From Exiguobacterium profundum (lineage in GTDB: Bacteria > Bacillota > Bacilli > Exiguobacteriales > Exiguobacteriaceae), in NCBI RefSeq assembly GCF_001909285.1, contig NZ_MRSV01000001.1, positions 1,878,556 to 1,942,555 on the forward strand: 64,000 bases of DNA. The letters are read 5' to 3'. Positions 24,992 through 34,081 of the stretch are shown here, piece after piece (within the stretch, counting starts at the first letter, position 1; each line of letters opens with the position of its first letter). The notes under the pieces were generated by a model. That model had not been told where the DNA came from and did no database searches. It worked only from the letters and a program-made list of their open reading frames with translations. Both the position numbers and the translations under genes were made by a program.

Positions 24992-25837
24992 TTGAAATAT
25001 TATGCACACGTCGACGGCTCAAAAATCGAATATATAGACCGCGGTCACGGTCCCGTCATCGTACTGATCCATGGGACCCAGTCATCGAGTTTAGAACCAT
25101 ACCATGTGGACCAACTCGTTTTATCCGGTTTCCGGGTCATTGTCCCATCTAGACCCGGATATGGAGAAACACCATACTCTTTTTCAGCATCTCTTCAATT
25201 GTTTGCATCCCGACTCTCTCACTTGATGCAAATGCTAGATATTGATCGATATCATGTCTATGGCATCTCTGCCGGAGGACCGACCGCGATCGAGCTCGCT
25301 TCACAGAATCAGTGTGTCCTTAGTTTGACCCTCGCTGCCGCCGTGACGAGTGTCGTTGATTTCCCGTATCGGGACACGGTCAGCCGAAATGTCGTCCAAC
25401 CCGCATTTATCGCACTTCAATACATCATGAAACAGTTTATTGCTCGTGCCATTCATAAACATCCATTCGAAGCGACGGCCCGTATGATTCAATCGACAAG
25501 CGTGTTGGCACTCGAGACGATTCGAGAAGAGGTGTCTCCTTATGATATTTTCCTCCTGAAACGCGTCGCGAATCAGATGGCGTTTGGACTTGGCGCACAG
25601 TTCGATTTGAAACAACGTGTCTCGAGTGAGGTGTTACTCGGTGTGTCGTGCCCAACCTATATCATTCACTCGAAAAACGACAAAGCAGTTCCTGTTCGAC
25701 ATGCCCATTACGCGAAGCGCTTGATCCCACATGCGCAGCTTACGATTCTGAACAGTCCCGGTCACTTGATTTGGGTCGGACGGCAAGCAAGAAAATCAGA
25801 GCGACAAATCGAACGATTTATCCGTTTTAACTCCTAA
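24992..25837 (+). CDS. Alpha/beta-fold hydrolase
   Basis: A 281-residue hydrolase: oxyanion motif LIHGTQ (about residue 25), nucleophile elbow GISAGG, acid residue in HSKNDKAVP and catalytic histidine in SPGHLIW. The catalytic triad is complete; the substrate is unknown. The start is TTG 24992 after AAGGAGG. Monocistronic with its own terminator, divergent from the WYL regulator. Confidence 0.88.
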   Translation: MKYYAHVDGSKIEYIDRGHGPVIVLIHGTQSSSLEPYHVDQLVLSGFRVIVPSRPGYGETPYSFSASLQLFASRLSHLMQMLDIDRYHVYGISAGGPTAIELASQNQCVLSLTLAAAVTSVVDFPYRDTVSRNVVQPAFIALQYIMKQFIARAIHKHPFEATARMIQSTSVLALETIREEVSPYDIFLLKRVANQMAFGLGAQFDLKQRVSSEVLLGVSCPTYIIHSKNDKAVPVRHAHYAKRLIPHAQLTILNSPGHLIWVGRQARKSERQIERFIRFNS

Positions 25838-25864
25838 AGCATCTCAAAAAGAGGTGCTTTTTTA
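25836..25864 (+). terminator. Terminator of the alpha/beta hydrolase gene
   Basis: AAGCATCTC and GAGGTGCTT form a stem (one G-T pair) around AAAAA, followed by TTTTT. It overlaps the stop codon of the convergent gene at 25862-26266. Confidence 0.85.
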
Positions 25865-26266
25865 CGCCTCTAATCCGAGGGCAACAATCAATTGATTCGT
25901 TGTATGTTCCGGGATTCTCCAGATAACGTCTGTTCGTTCAAATTCTGTGATCACACTTGGATGGTCCGGTTGTCCGAGCCAAAGCTGATAGCGCTCTTGC
26001 TCTCCACCTTTAAATTGTACGATGAGGTCAAAATCGGGTGCTACTTCGATTTCGATGTCTTCGATTACTTCTGAACTTCGTAGCATTTCCGCGAACACTC
26101 TCACTTGATCCAACGAGTGGAACTCTAGTGCTATTTTTTCATTAAATGTACCCAGTCCTACCGATTCTGCCACCACCACACGTTCAACTTCTTCATTCTC
26201 AATTTCTCCCACTGGATCTCCGAATGGTGCGGTAATCGTTCGAATCGCCTCAACCCACTTCATCAT
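25862..26266 (-). CDS. Hypothetical soluble protein
   Basis: A 134-residue acidic protein with alternating beta and helical segments that I do not recognise; no signal peptide or membrane span. The start (ATG 26266 or 26263) follows an A-rich stretch with a distant AAAGAGG, so initiation is uncertain. It is a single gene between the alpha/beta hydrolase and the sucrose operon. Confidence 0.6.
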   Translation of the reverse strand: MMKWVEAIRTITAPFGDPVGEIENEEVERVVVAESVGLGTFNEKIALEFHSLDQVRVFAEMLRSSEVIEDIEIEVAPDFDLIVQFKGGEQERYQLWLGQPDHPSVITEFERTDVIWRIPEHTTNQLIVALGLEA

Positions 26267-26342
26267 TTTTTCTTTTTTTTTTCCTCTTTCTTCTCTATCT
26301 CAATACGTAGATCCAATCAAAACGGTTTCAAAATATGGAAAT

Positions 26343-26372
26343 AAAAAAAGCCAAGCATTCGCTCAGCTTTTT
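26343..26372 (-). terminator. Terminator of the sucrose operon
   Basis: On the minus strand AAAGCTGAGC and GCTTGGCTTT form an imperfect hairpin followed by TTTT, directly after the stop of the sucrose-6-phosphate hydrolase gene. Confidence 0.75.
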
Positions 26373-26375
26373 CAC

Positions 26376-27794
26376 TCATTCATACTTCCAACCGACTACG
26401 CTTGCATTGTCCCCGACATAGCGAACTCGTTTCTCTTCATCGTTTGGGAAAATGCGAAGCGTGGCCACAGCGTCACCATCGTTGACGAAACACTCGACAC
26501 TCGATGAGTCGACATACAGCCGAAGGGATGTGACGTTGATCACCTTGGTCCGAGTCGTCCCGAACTCGGTTGCGAACGGTTCACCTGCATTCGTCCGGTC
26601 GATGGTCAATTCGGATGTTTCTTTCTCGTACCGAATCACAAGCGACTCATCTTCTGTCTTCAACAGTTCAAGTTTGAAGTCTTCCCCAGAAGTCGACAGT
26701 TCCAATTCATAACGTTCAGGAGTGACCATGTCGATCAGCGTACTCGATTCTTTAATAAACTGGTCTTGTCGTAGTTGCTTCATTTCTGGGACAGGTCGTT
26801 GTTTCAATACACCATCTTCCACTGATAGTTCACGTGGCAGTGTTAACGCATGTGCCCAGCCGTACCGGTCTGTCGGATATTCGATTTCCGGTAGGCCCAT
26901 CCAACCGACTAGAATACGACGCCCGTCATGCTCCGTCGATTGCGGTGCATAAAAGTCAAACCCGAAGTCGAGCTCTTCAAACGACTCATGTTTGAAGACG
27001 AGTGTCTCCAAATCAAGCGTGCCTGTGACATATCCAGATTGGTAGATGTTGTGGTAGCGATGACCTTCCGGCTCAATCCCTTGCGGAGAAAAAATGAGCA
27101 CGTGTTTTCCTTCAATTTCAAAGACGTCAGGACACTCCCACATGTAACCGAATGGGGCGAGCCCCGTCTTCACTTCACCTAAAAATGTCCAATCATTTAA
27201 GTCGGTTGAACGATATAAGACTACACAACCTGTCTCATCTGTGCGCTGCGCCCCGACAATCGCATAATATGTGCCATCTGCTTCCCATACCTTTGGATCT
27301 CGGAAGTGTTCCGTATAGCCTGCCGGGATATCCGGGATGGCCACGTTGCGGCGCTCGATTATCCCTTCACGCAGTACACCGATGATTTGCGAGGCGTGAC
27401 GCGTCCAATCGTCCGTACGATGATTCCCTGTATACATCACGTGAAGGGTGTCGTCTACAACGAAACCACTTCCAGAATAGGCACCGTGGGAATCTTCTTT
27501 CGTTTCAGGGACTAACGCCACCCCGCGGTCGGTCCAATGGACAAGATCTTTCGAACTGACATGATACCAATGTTTGAGACCGTGAACTGGCCCGAGCGGG
27601 AACCATTGATAGAATAGATGGTACTCTCCATCGTAATATGAGAAGCCGTTCGGGTCATTGAGGAGGCCCGTCGGCGGCTGGATATGGTACCCAAACCGCC
27701 ACGGGGATGCGGCCGTCTTTGCACGGAGCACCTCCATCTCGAGGGCGCTCACGTCACGGAGTGAACGATAACGTTCGGCCTTCGTCCAATTCAT
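26376..27794 (-). CDS. scrB: Sucrose-6-phosphate hydrolase (GH32)
   Basis: A 472-residue glycoside hydrolase family 32 enzyme that splits sucrose-6-phosphate into glucose-6-phosphate and fructose. It has the nucleophile motif LLNDPNG (D47), the transition-state RDPK motif and the acid/base ECPD motif, plus a C-terminal beta-sandwich. ATG 27794 follows AAAGGAAGTGACACT. It is the last gene of the scr operon, 19 bases after IIC. No signal peptide is present, consistent with an intracellular phosphorylated substrate. Confidence 0.95.
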   Translation of the reverse strand: MNWTKAERYRSLRDVSALEMEVLRAKTAASPWRFGYHIQPPTGLLNDPNGFSYYDGEYHLFYQWFPLGPVHGLKHWYHVSSKDLVHWTDRGVALVPETKEDSHGAYSGSGFVVDDTLHVMYTGNHRTDDWTRHASQIIGVLREGIIERRNVAIPDIPAGYTEHFRDPKVWEADGTYYAIVGAQRTDETGCVVLYRSTDLNDWTFLGEVKTGLAPFGYMWECPDVFEIEGKHVLIFSPQGIEPEGHRYHNIYQSGYVTGTLDLETLVFKHESFEELDFGFDFYAPQSTEHDGRRILVGWMGLPEIEYPTDRYGWAHALTLPRELSVEDGVLKQRPVPEMKQLRQDQFIKESSTLIDMVTPERYELELSTSGEDFKLELLKTEDESLVIRYEKETSELTIDRTNAGEPFATEFGTTRTKVINVTSLRLYVDSSSVECFVNDGDAVATLRIFPNDEEKRVRYVGDNASVVGWKYE

Positions 27795-27813
27795 AGTGTC
27801 ACTTCCTTTTTCG

Positions 27814-28950
27814 TTACGCGGCTTGTTTGACCGCTTCTTTTTTTGCTTGTTTTTTCGCAAGGATGAATGTCAATCCGAATGTCACGGCAAAGGCGATGGC
27901 CATACCAATGATATACGAGATGATCGAACCCGGTGCGATTGAGATAATTCCTGGTAATCCGGCAGCACCGAGCGCTACTGCCAATACGTCGTTTCCAACG
28001 ATGAATGCAGACGCAACGGCTGAACCAACGATGGCTGCGATGAATGGATAACGAAGTTTTAAGTTGACCCCGAACATGGCAGGCTCTGTGATCCCAAGTA
28101 ATGCAGAGATTCCTGATGCTGAGGCGACACCTTTCATCTTCTTATCAGCAGTCAAGAAGAAGACGGCAAGGGTAGCTGCCCCTTGTGCGACGTTTGACAT
28201 TGCAGCGATTGGGAAGATGAACGATCCCCCTGTTTCAGCGATATCGGCGAGAAGCTGTGTCTCAATTGCGATGAAGCTATGGTGCATCCCCGTGATAACG
28301 ATTGGAGCGTAGAGAAGACCCATGATCAAGCCACCGACGAACCCGAGTGAATCGTACGTCCATACTAATCCATCAATGATCAAGTTCCCTGCTTCGCGTG
28401 TGATTGGACCCACGAAGGCGAACGTGATGAATGCTGTGAAGAGAAGTGAGAGCAATGGCGTGAGCAAAATATCAAGTGATGCCGGCATGAACTTCCGAAT
28501 GTTGATTTCAAGTTTCGATAAAATGTACGTCGAGACGAGGACTGGTAAGACTTGTCCTTGGTATCCTAACTTCTCAATCTCAAGCCCAAAGATGTTCCAA
28601 ACCGGAATCTCCTCAACGCTTGCCTGAGCGTATGCATTGATCAAGTCCGGGTGAACCATGATCATCCCGAGAGCTGCACCGAGATATGGGTTACCACCGA
28701 ACCGCTTGGCTGCGGAGAACCCTATGAGTACAGGTAGGAAGACGAAGGCGGCGTTTGCGAACGTATTGATCATCGCTGCTATGTCTGCCATGCCTGGATA
28801 CTGGTCAATCAATGAACGTCCTTCAAAAAACAAATCCGGTGCTGTCAATAGGTTGTTGATCCCCATCAAGAGACCTCCGGCGACGATGGCCGGAATGATT
28901 GGGACAAAGATATCTGATAACATTTTGACGAATTGCTGGAGCGGGTTCAT
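27814..28950 (-). CDS. Sucrose-type PTS permease, IIC domain
   Basis: A 378-residue protein with the complete IIC membrane domain of the glucose/sucrose PTS superfamily. It begins MNPLQQFVKMLSDIFVPIIP and contains GMHHSFIAIETQ and the LLGITEPAMFGVNLKLRYP signature. In sucrose permeases (ScrA/SacP) IIC is normally fused to IIB in one chain. Here an in-frame TAA at 28966-28968 separates the two, with only five codons between that stop and this ATG. CGGAG before the ATG could allow independent start. No IIA domain is present, so a shared glucose-type IIA is presumed. Confidence 0.88.
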   Translation of the reverse strand: MNPLQQFVKMLSDIFVPIIPAIVAGGLLMGINNLLTAPDLFFEGRSLIDQYPGMADIAAMINTFANAAFVFLPVLIGFSAAKRFGGNPYLGAALGMIMVHPDLINAYAQASVEEIPVWNIFGLEIEKLGYQGQVLPVLVSTYILSKLEINIRKFMPASLDILLTPLLSLLFTAFITFAFVGPITREAGNLIIDGLVWTYDSLGFVGGLIMGLLYAPIVITGMHHSFIAIETQLLADIAETGGSFIFPIAAMSNVAQGAATLAVFFLTADKKMKGVASASGISALLGITEPAMFGVNLKLRYPFIAAIVGSAVASAFIVGNDVLAVALGAAGLPGIISIAPGSIISYIIGMAIAFAVTFGLTFILAKKQAKKEAVKQAA

Positions 28951-28965
28951 CTTTTTCGCTCCGTT

Positions 28966-29250
28966 TTACTTCACGTCTGTCGTTGACATGTCTCCAAGAC
29001 CTGTCAATTGTGAAAATTCGGCATAAACCTTGTTGACCGTACCTTGTCCGATGATGATTTGGTATTGTCCTCCTGTCGAGAACGTTCCTTTGACGACGTC
29101 AAGTTGTTCGAGTGCTTTCTCATCGACCTTTGACTCATCGCTCAATACGAGACGAAGACGAGTCGCACAATGCGCCGCTGCCGCAACGTTCTCTTTACCG
29201 CCGATTGCCTCTAATATCGATGCTGCTTCTTTTTTGTAATCTTTTTTCAT
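28966..29250 (-). CDS. Sucrose-type PTS permease, IIB domain
   Basis: A 94-residue IIB domain carrying the phosphorylated cysteine in [13 protein letters not shown] (C28). It passes phosphate from IIA to the incoming sugar. Its start overlaps the fructokinase stop by 4 bases (ATGA). The reading frame continues after the TAA stop straight into the IIC domain, and the combined 478 codons equal the normal size of a fused IIBC sucrose permease, so this is either a split gene or one broken by a nonsense mutation. Confidence 0.88.
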   Translation of the reverse strand: MKKDYKKEAASILEAIGGKENVAAAAHCATRLRLVLSDESKVDEKALEQLDVVKGTFSTGGQYQIIIGQGTVNKVYAEFSQLTGLGDMSTTDVK

Positions 29251-30184
29251 TTCCCTCCTAACGTTTCATTCACAAGTTGTCGTGATGGAATGGCTGGAAT
29301 GGCGCCATAAGCTGTACATGTTAATGCACCCGTTACGTTCGCATATTCAATGTCAGAACGTAAGCGCTCCGGGTCAAACCCGAGTGTTGCCAACCGATAT
29401 AAGTAAGCTCCGACGAACGCATCTCCCGCTCCCGTCGAATCGATACTGTCGATTGAGATTGAAGGAACGATTTCATGATGCGTGCTTGTCGCAATCAACG
29501 TCCCACGAGACCCTAGTGTAATGGCAATCTGTTTTGCACCTAATTCAAGCAGTGCACGAACAGCGTCTTCTAGTTGTTCTTCTCCGGTTAACAAGTGCGC
29601 TTCTTCTTCGCTCAATTTAATGAAGTCCGATTCCGCGATGAAGTGTCTCGCATCTTGTTTAAATTGCTCGAGATCCGTGATCAATGCATCCCGATAGTTC
29701 GGGTCGAACGAGATAAACAAGCCATCCCGCTTTGCAAATTGCAATAACTTAAAGTACGCGTCTTTCAATTTTCCATCAAGTAGTGCTGTCGCCGAGCCGA
29801 AATGAATGATGTCTCCTGACTCGATCACCGATAAGTCGATCGACTCGAAGACATACTCCCCGTCACTTCCGCGACGGAATGTGAAGTCCCGCTCTCCGTC
29901 CTCTTGAATCGATACGAATGCGAATGTCGTATCTCCAGACTCCACAAGGTTTTCTGTTCGGACGCCGTTCTCGACCAACGTCTGTTTCAAGAAGAGACCA
30001 AACGGGTCATCTCCAACCTGTCCGAGGAAACTGGATTGTCCCCCGTGCTTACTGACGACTGCCGCGACATTCGCAGGTGCGCCCCCTGCTTTTTTGACGA
30101 ACGTGTCCCGTTCACGAGATCGCTAGACGCATCCTCGCATACCCAGTCAATCAACAATTCGCCGATACAATGTACGGTGTTCAT
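29247..30184 (-). pseudogene. scrK: Fructokinase (PfkB family) with a 1-nt frameshift
   Basis: The start (MNTVHCIGELLIDWV, ATG 30184 after GGAGGTGGACGAT) and the remainder (TFVKKAGGAPANVAAVVSKH onward, ending with the PfkB signature DSTGAGDAFVGAYL) lie in different frames. Restoring one base near 30113, for instance a G in GTGAAC, gives a 312-residue fructokinase, the family's normal size. The intact enzyme would phosphorylate the fructose released by sucrose-6-phosphate hydrolase. As given, the protein stops early and would be inactive. Confidence 0.88.
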
Positions 30185-30225
30185 ATCGTCCACCTCCAAA
30201 AATCATATGAGTTCTTTATACGATT

Positions 30226-30317
30226 GGTACCGGTTCCATTTTAGAATAAAAAATGTTGCGGAACCGGTTCCGCAACACAAATGTAAACGATTTAATTCAA
30301 CTTGTCAACGCTTTCGC
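30226..30317 (-). promoter_or_regulatory. Sucrose operon control region: promoter, LacI-type operators and two cre-like boxes
   Basis: On the minus strand TTGACA (30308-30303) and TACATT (30285-30280) are 17 bases apart. Just downstream lies a perfect 24-bp palindrome (30254-30277), TGTTGCGGAACC plus its reverse complement, ideal for a LacI-family repressor. A second, imperfect copy GGTACCGGTTCC is at 30226-30237. Cre-like boxes overlap the -10/spacer (ATGTAAACGATTTAA, 30281-30295) and the -35 (30303-30317), each one mismatch from consensus. The layout implies substrate-induced, CcpA-repressed expression. Confidence 0.85.
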
Positions 30318-30327
30318 GCACTTTTAA

Positions 30328-31281
30328 TTAAAAAATTGTGAACGTTTTCATTGGGACGTGTTCACCGTGTAAGAGCTGTAGCATCATGTCGGCAGCTTTC
30401 GCACCAGTTCGGCGATAAGGAAGGTGTACCGTCGTGATGGATGGATGCAGGACTTCCGTGAAATCATATCCTCCAAATCCACTGACAGAGACATCTCTTG
30501 GGACAGAGACCCCTTGATTCGCTAATCCTTTCAAGACGCCTAACGCAATGTTGTCGGTCGCACAAACAATCAACGAAACAGTGCCGACATCATTCGCCAA
30601 CTGTTCACCGATTGGAATGGCGTCCTCAATCTTAAACGTCGTTTGAATGACTTTGACATTTGCCTCCGATTCTTGAAACGCCTTCAAAAATCCGTCACGG
30701 CGTGCTTGACCGACCGCGATATCCGATTCATACACCCCGACATAGACAACGTTTCGATGCCCCCACTCCGTGAATCGTGTACCGAGCGCATATGCCGCTT
30801 CATGGTCCGGATAGACGAGACTATGCACATTGTCATGTTGTTGTCCAATCAATAAGACCGGGATTTGAATCGCCTCAATCGCCTCAAGGTGGCGTTCCGT
30901 GACCGTCGTCCCAAGCCAGATGATCCCGGCGACTTTTTGTTTGGCCAAATTGTATAGCTGTTCGATTTCTCGTTCCGTCTGTTGTGCTGTATTGACGACG
31001 AGCATTTGATATCCTCGTTCCGTGAGCTGTTCATCAATCCCCATCATCGTCCGTGAGGCGGCATACGAATCGAGCCGTGGAACGATGACCCCAATCATCT
31101 TCGTCTGTTTCGACTTGAGACTTTGCGCGAACTGATTCGGCTCATAGTTCGTATCTCGAATGACCCGGTCGAGTTTTTCCCTTGTTGCCTTTCCGACCGA
31201 TCCACCGTTCAGATAGCGTGAGACCGTACTTTTGGCGACACCAGCGAGCTCCGCAATGTCTTTAATGGTGACTTGCTTCAT
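30328..31281 (-). CDS. LacI-family repressor of the sucrose operon
   Basis: A 317-residue regulator with an N-terminal LacI HTH (TIKDIAELAGVAKSTVSRYL) including the hinge helix, followed by a periplasmic-binding-protein-like sensor domain (about residues 60-317). It lies directly upstream of the fructokinase-PTS-hydrolase genes on the same strand, and a perfect palindromic operator sits between them. It is therefore the probable ScrR-type sucrose repressor. ATG 31281 is preceded by GGAGGGG. Confidence 0.92.
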   Translation of the reverse strand: MKQVTIKDIAELAGVAKSTVSRYLNGGSVGKATREKLDRVIRDTNYEPNQFAQSLKSKQTKMIGVIVPRLDSYAASRTMMGIDEQLTERGYQMLVVNTAQQTEREIEQLYNLAKQKVAGIIWLGTTVTERHLEAIEAIQIPVLLIGQQHDNVHSLVYPDHEAAYALGTRFTEWGHRNVVYVGVYESDIAVGQARRDGFLKAFQESEANVKVIQTTFKIEDAIPIGEQLANDVGTVSLIVCATDNIALGVLKGLANQGVSVPRDVSVSGFGGYDFTEVLHPSITTVHLPYRRTGAKAADMMLQLLHGEHVPMKTFTIF

Positions 31282-31298
31282 CCTTACCCCTCCATATG

Positions 31299-31330
31299 AA
31301 AAAAGCTGACGTGCGAGACGCCGTCAGCTT
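31299..31330 (-). terminator. Terminator of the acetyltransferase gene
   Basis: AAGCTGACG and CGTCAGCTT form a 9-bp stem with a 10-base loop. On the minus strand it is followed by TTTT. It overlaps the stop of the gene at 31329-31805 and separates it from the LacI gene. Confidence 0.85.
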
Positions 31331-31805
31331 AATGGTTTACCACATATCGTTTCTTAAAATTTAAATAATACAGACCGTTCCGCTTTTCGAACCCGTTCTG
31401 AATAAGAACATGATGCATCTCTTGTTGATGTGGGCTCGTCGGTGGGATGCCAGCCCGGACTGTTTGTCCATCCATCAATTTTGAGTCCAGTAAGGCAAGA
31501 CGCACACCTTCTGTCGCATATCCTTTGTTTTTGTACGCATCGAACACCATCAGGTCGAGTTGGTATACGCGGGCAAGCTTGAGTAACAAGACTTTACCGA
31601 CCAGTTTGTCATCGACCATCAAGTCGTAATAGAAGTCTTCTCCATAACTATGCTCTTCTGCGTGATAAAGTTGCTCCGCCCCCATTTCCTCGAGGATCCC
31701 TTTTAACTCTTCAGCAGAAACGCCATATGCACTTTCTCCGTATTTTTGAAAGTGTTCATATTCAATCTCATCAATCTGGCGAATAGGTTGACGCACGATG
31801 TTCAT
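31329..31805 (-). CDS. GNAT-family N-acetyltransferase
   Basis: A 158-residue protein. The acetyl-CoA loop region reads YKNKGYATEGVRLALL, followed by a helix and HHVLIQNGFEKRNGLYY, the usual closing motif. The substrate is not identifiable. ATG 31805 follows AAGGAGGGCACGGG. Single gene with its own terminator. Confidence 0.82.
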   Translation of the reverse strand: MNIVRQPIRQIDEIEYEHFQKYGESAYGVSAEELKGILEEMGAEQLYHAEEHSYGEDFYYDLMVDDKLVGKVLLLKLARVYQLDLMVFDAYKNKGYATEGVRLALLDSKLMDGQTVRAGIPPTSPHQQEMHHVLIQNGFEKRNGLYYLNFKKRYVVNH

Positions 31806-31892
31806 CCCGTGCCCTCCTTAACTAGTAGTTCAATATCTGTCTGCGCTTATTATAAACGAATCCCTTCATGAAGCGCAAAAGATAACCGAACA

Positions 31893-32756
31893 TCAAACCG
31901 GTTCGATATGAATATGCACCGAATCGACCGCATGCTCTTCATCTAGTTTCCGTTCGATATCGTCACACAATTCATGGGCCGCGTCCACAGTCAAATCGCC
32001 ATCGACTGCAATCGTCACATCGAGCATCACGTGATTCCCAAGATGACGCCCTTTGATTTCCCGAACTTCTTTCACACGCTCAAATTGTTCAATCGTCTCC
32101 TCATAGGACTCGACGAGGTGCGGAGGGAACCCGTCAGAAAGCTGATGGGTGGCATCTAAAAAGATTTGGATCGCTGTCCGGATGATCATGCCGGCAATCA
32201 CAATTGCTAAGACCGTGTCCATCCAGGGCAGTTGGAAATAAGCAAATAGCACACCAAGTGTGGCTCCGACTGAAATCATCGCATCGGCCAAGTTGTCTTT
32301 CGCCGCCGCTTTAAGTGCCAATGACTTTGTTTTTCTCGCGAGGTTCAAGTTGAACCGATACACCCCGAACATGACGAGCGCACTGACGAAGGCGACGACC
32401 GCTGCCAACGGGTTCGGTTCGGTATACTCGCCCCCAATTAAGTTCGATAGACTGTTTAAGAAGACGAAAATACCGACCGCAATCATGATTAATGAAGCGA
32501 TGAGAGCAGAGATTGTCTCCATTTTCGCATGACCATATTTATGCTCGGCATCCCGTGGCAATGCAGCCACCCGAATGCCAATATAGACCGCGACCGATGC
32601 GATAATATCCGTCGTATTGTTGAATCCATCGGCTAGGACCGCTTCAGATTCAAATAAGTACCCGAAGAATACTTTTAGTATAGATAAGATCAAATATGCC
32701 GTAATCGACACAATCGCTCCTTTGAGCGCTTTTGGTGGATGATTTGTCGTTTCCAT
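31893..32756 (-). CDS. Cation diffusion facilitator (CDF) transporter
   Basis: A 287-residue CDF protein with six predicted spans, a metal site in the second span (ADGFNNTTD, residues 42-50) and in the fifth (AKDNLADAM), an HKYGHAKME motif after span 2, and a cytoplasmic C-terminal domain with HIHIEPV. These proteins export divalent cations (Zn, Mn, Fe or Co) against protons. The sequence is of the MneP/MneS-like group, which in B. subtilis exports manganese; that specificity is inference. AAGGAGG precedes ATG 32756. Confidence 0.88.
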   Translation of the reverse strand: METTNHPPKALKGAIVSITAYLILSILKVFFGYLFESEAVLADGFNNTTDIIASVAVYIGIRVAALPRDAEHKYGHAKMETISALIASLIMIAVGIFVFLNSLSNLIGGEYTEPNPLAAVVAFVSALVMFGVYRFNLNLARKTKSLALKAAAKDNLADAMISVGATLGVLFAYFQLPWMDTVLAIVIAGMIIRTAIQIFLDATHQLSDGFPPHLVESYEETIEQFERVKEVREIKGRHLGNHVMLDVTIAVDGDLTVDAAHELCDDIERKLDEEHAVDSVHIHIEPV

Positions 32757-32937
32757 CCGCCCACCTCCTTATTAGCTCAGTTAGTATAGCAGGTGAACTT
32801 CGTGTGGGGATAGAGAAACAATGTTTCTTACAGCCAAAATAAATGGAATATATTCCCGGTAGTTTCGTTTAACTAATTTTATGGTAAAGTAAACAGGAAG
32901 AGACCTTAGGGTTAAACCGCAAAAAGAGGTGAAACAG

Positions 32938-33249
32938 ATGTTTACAGAACGTGATGGGATTAAATTACGATTGGAACAAATTGACAGATTGTTAATCGAT
33001 TTGAATCGCGAGGCAAAGCAATTGATGGCACGTCTCCGCGAATTAGATGCTTCTGGCGAAAATCCGCACGAAGTATCTCTGAAACCTGAAGAACGTGATA
33101 CGTTGAAGTCGTCAATCGATGAAACGCTTGAAGCGCTTCAAAGCCGTTCAAAACGTCCGATGAACGTGAACGATGAGAAGAAGAAAGAACTCGCTTCTCA
33201 TAAAGCACTTATCGATGAATTATCAGACTTACTCAGTAAGAAAAAATGA
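32938..33249 (+). CDS. Hypothetical coiled-coil protein
   Basis: A 103-residue, highly charged, almost wholly helical protein with heptad-like pattern (LEQIDRLLIDLNREAKQL; ETLEALQSR; KALIDELSDLL). No domain recognised. ATG 32938 is preceded by AGAGGTGAAACAG. A terminator separates it from the methyltransferase gene. Confidence 0.65.
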   Translation: MFTERDGIKLRLEQIDRLLIDLNREAKQLMARLRELDASGENPHEVSLKPEERDTLKSSIDETLEALQSRSKRPMNVNDEKKKELASHKALIDELSDLLSKKK

Positions 33250-33272
33250 GACGCAACTGCGTCTCATTTTTT
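33246..33272 (+). terminator. Terminator of the coiled-coil gene
   Basis: ATGAGACGC and GCGTCTCAT pair around AACT with a TTTTTT tail. The hairpin includes the TGA stop at 33247-33249. Confidence 0.92.
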
Positions 33273-33289
33273 ATGAAGGAGCCCGGATT

Positions 33290-34081
33290 ATGTATATTGT
33301 CACTACTTGTTTGCGCCCTACAGATGATGTCTTGTCTCGAGCGCATACGCATGCCACAGAATACAAGATGAAATTTGTCGACCGACGCAAACTTTCCATT
33401 GATGAGTTGAAGAAACGTCATCAACAAGGTGTACTTATCTTTGATAAACGACGTGTCGAGTTCACACCTTTGCATAGTACAGAGCCGTTCTTTTTTCACC
33501 CATCGTTCTCCGTCTTTCGGGTAAAGCAACTGAGCCGAGGTGGATCAGATCCACTCATTAATGCCATGCAAGCAAATCCAGGTGATCATGTTCTAGATTG
33601 TACACTCGGACTCGGCTCGGACAGTATCGTCATGAGCCATGTCGTCGGTTCAACCGGTAAAGTAATTGGCCTTGAGAGTCAATTCATTACGGCACAGCTC
33701 GTCCGGGAAGGCATGTCCGTATGGGTCGAAAAAGATGAGCAGGTCAATGAGGCGATGCGACGCATTGAGGTCGTTCACTCCAACTCTCTCGACTATTTAA
33801 AAACGTGTGCGGATAATTCGTTTGATTGTATTTACTTTGATCCGATGTTTGAAAAGACGATTTCAGAATCGGTTCATCTGAACCCACTTCGCACAATCGC
33901 CGACACCTCCCCTCTCACGCAAGAATTGATTACCGAAGCAACACGAGTAGCTATGAAACGAATTGTCTTGAAGGCGCATTTTGAGAGCGATACCTTTGAA
34001 CGGTACGGTTTCACTCACATAAAACGTAAAACGTCGAAGTTCCATTACGGATATATCGACCTAGAGTCTAAGTCTATTTAG
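33290..34081 (+). CDS. Class I SAM-dependent methyltransferase, YpiP/RsmJ-like
   Basis: A 263-residue protein with a 90-residue N-terminal region and a Rossmann-fold methyltransferase domain: motif I DCTLGLGSDS, the acidic residue of motif II in VIGLESQ, and a DPMFE catalytic-loop motif resembling the DPPY/DPMF motif of N-methyltransferases. It resembles B. subtilis YpiP and the RsmJ family, which methylates guanine in 16S rRNA; an rRNA substrate is likely but not shown. GAAGGAGC precedes ATG 33290. Confidence 0.85.
   Translation: MYIVTTCLRPTDDVLSRAHTHATEYKMKFVDRRKLSIDELKKRHQQGVLIFDKRRVEFTPLHSTEPFFFHPSFSVFRVKQLSRGGSDPLINAMQANPGDHVLDCTLGLGSDSIVMSHVVGSTGKVIGLESQFITAQLVREGMSVWVEKDEQVNEAMRRIEVVHSNSLDYLKTCADNSFDCIYFDPMFEKTISESVHLNPLRTIADTSPLTQELITEATRVAMKRIVLKAHFESDTFERYGFTHIKRKTSKFHYGYIDLESKSI

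Noticed and set aside
16765..30125. Programmed ribosomal frameshifting in DUF2199 and fructokinase
   Set aside because: No slippery heptamer or stimulatory structure is evident at either junction, and neither family is known to use frameshifting; indel or sequence error is simpler.
32757..32937. yybP-ykoY-type manganese riboswitch upstream of the CDF transporter
   Set aside because: The conserved GGGGAGTA and loop motifs are absent; only a ribosome site is seen before the gene.
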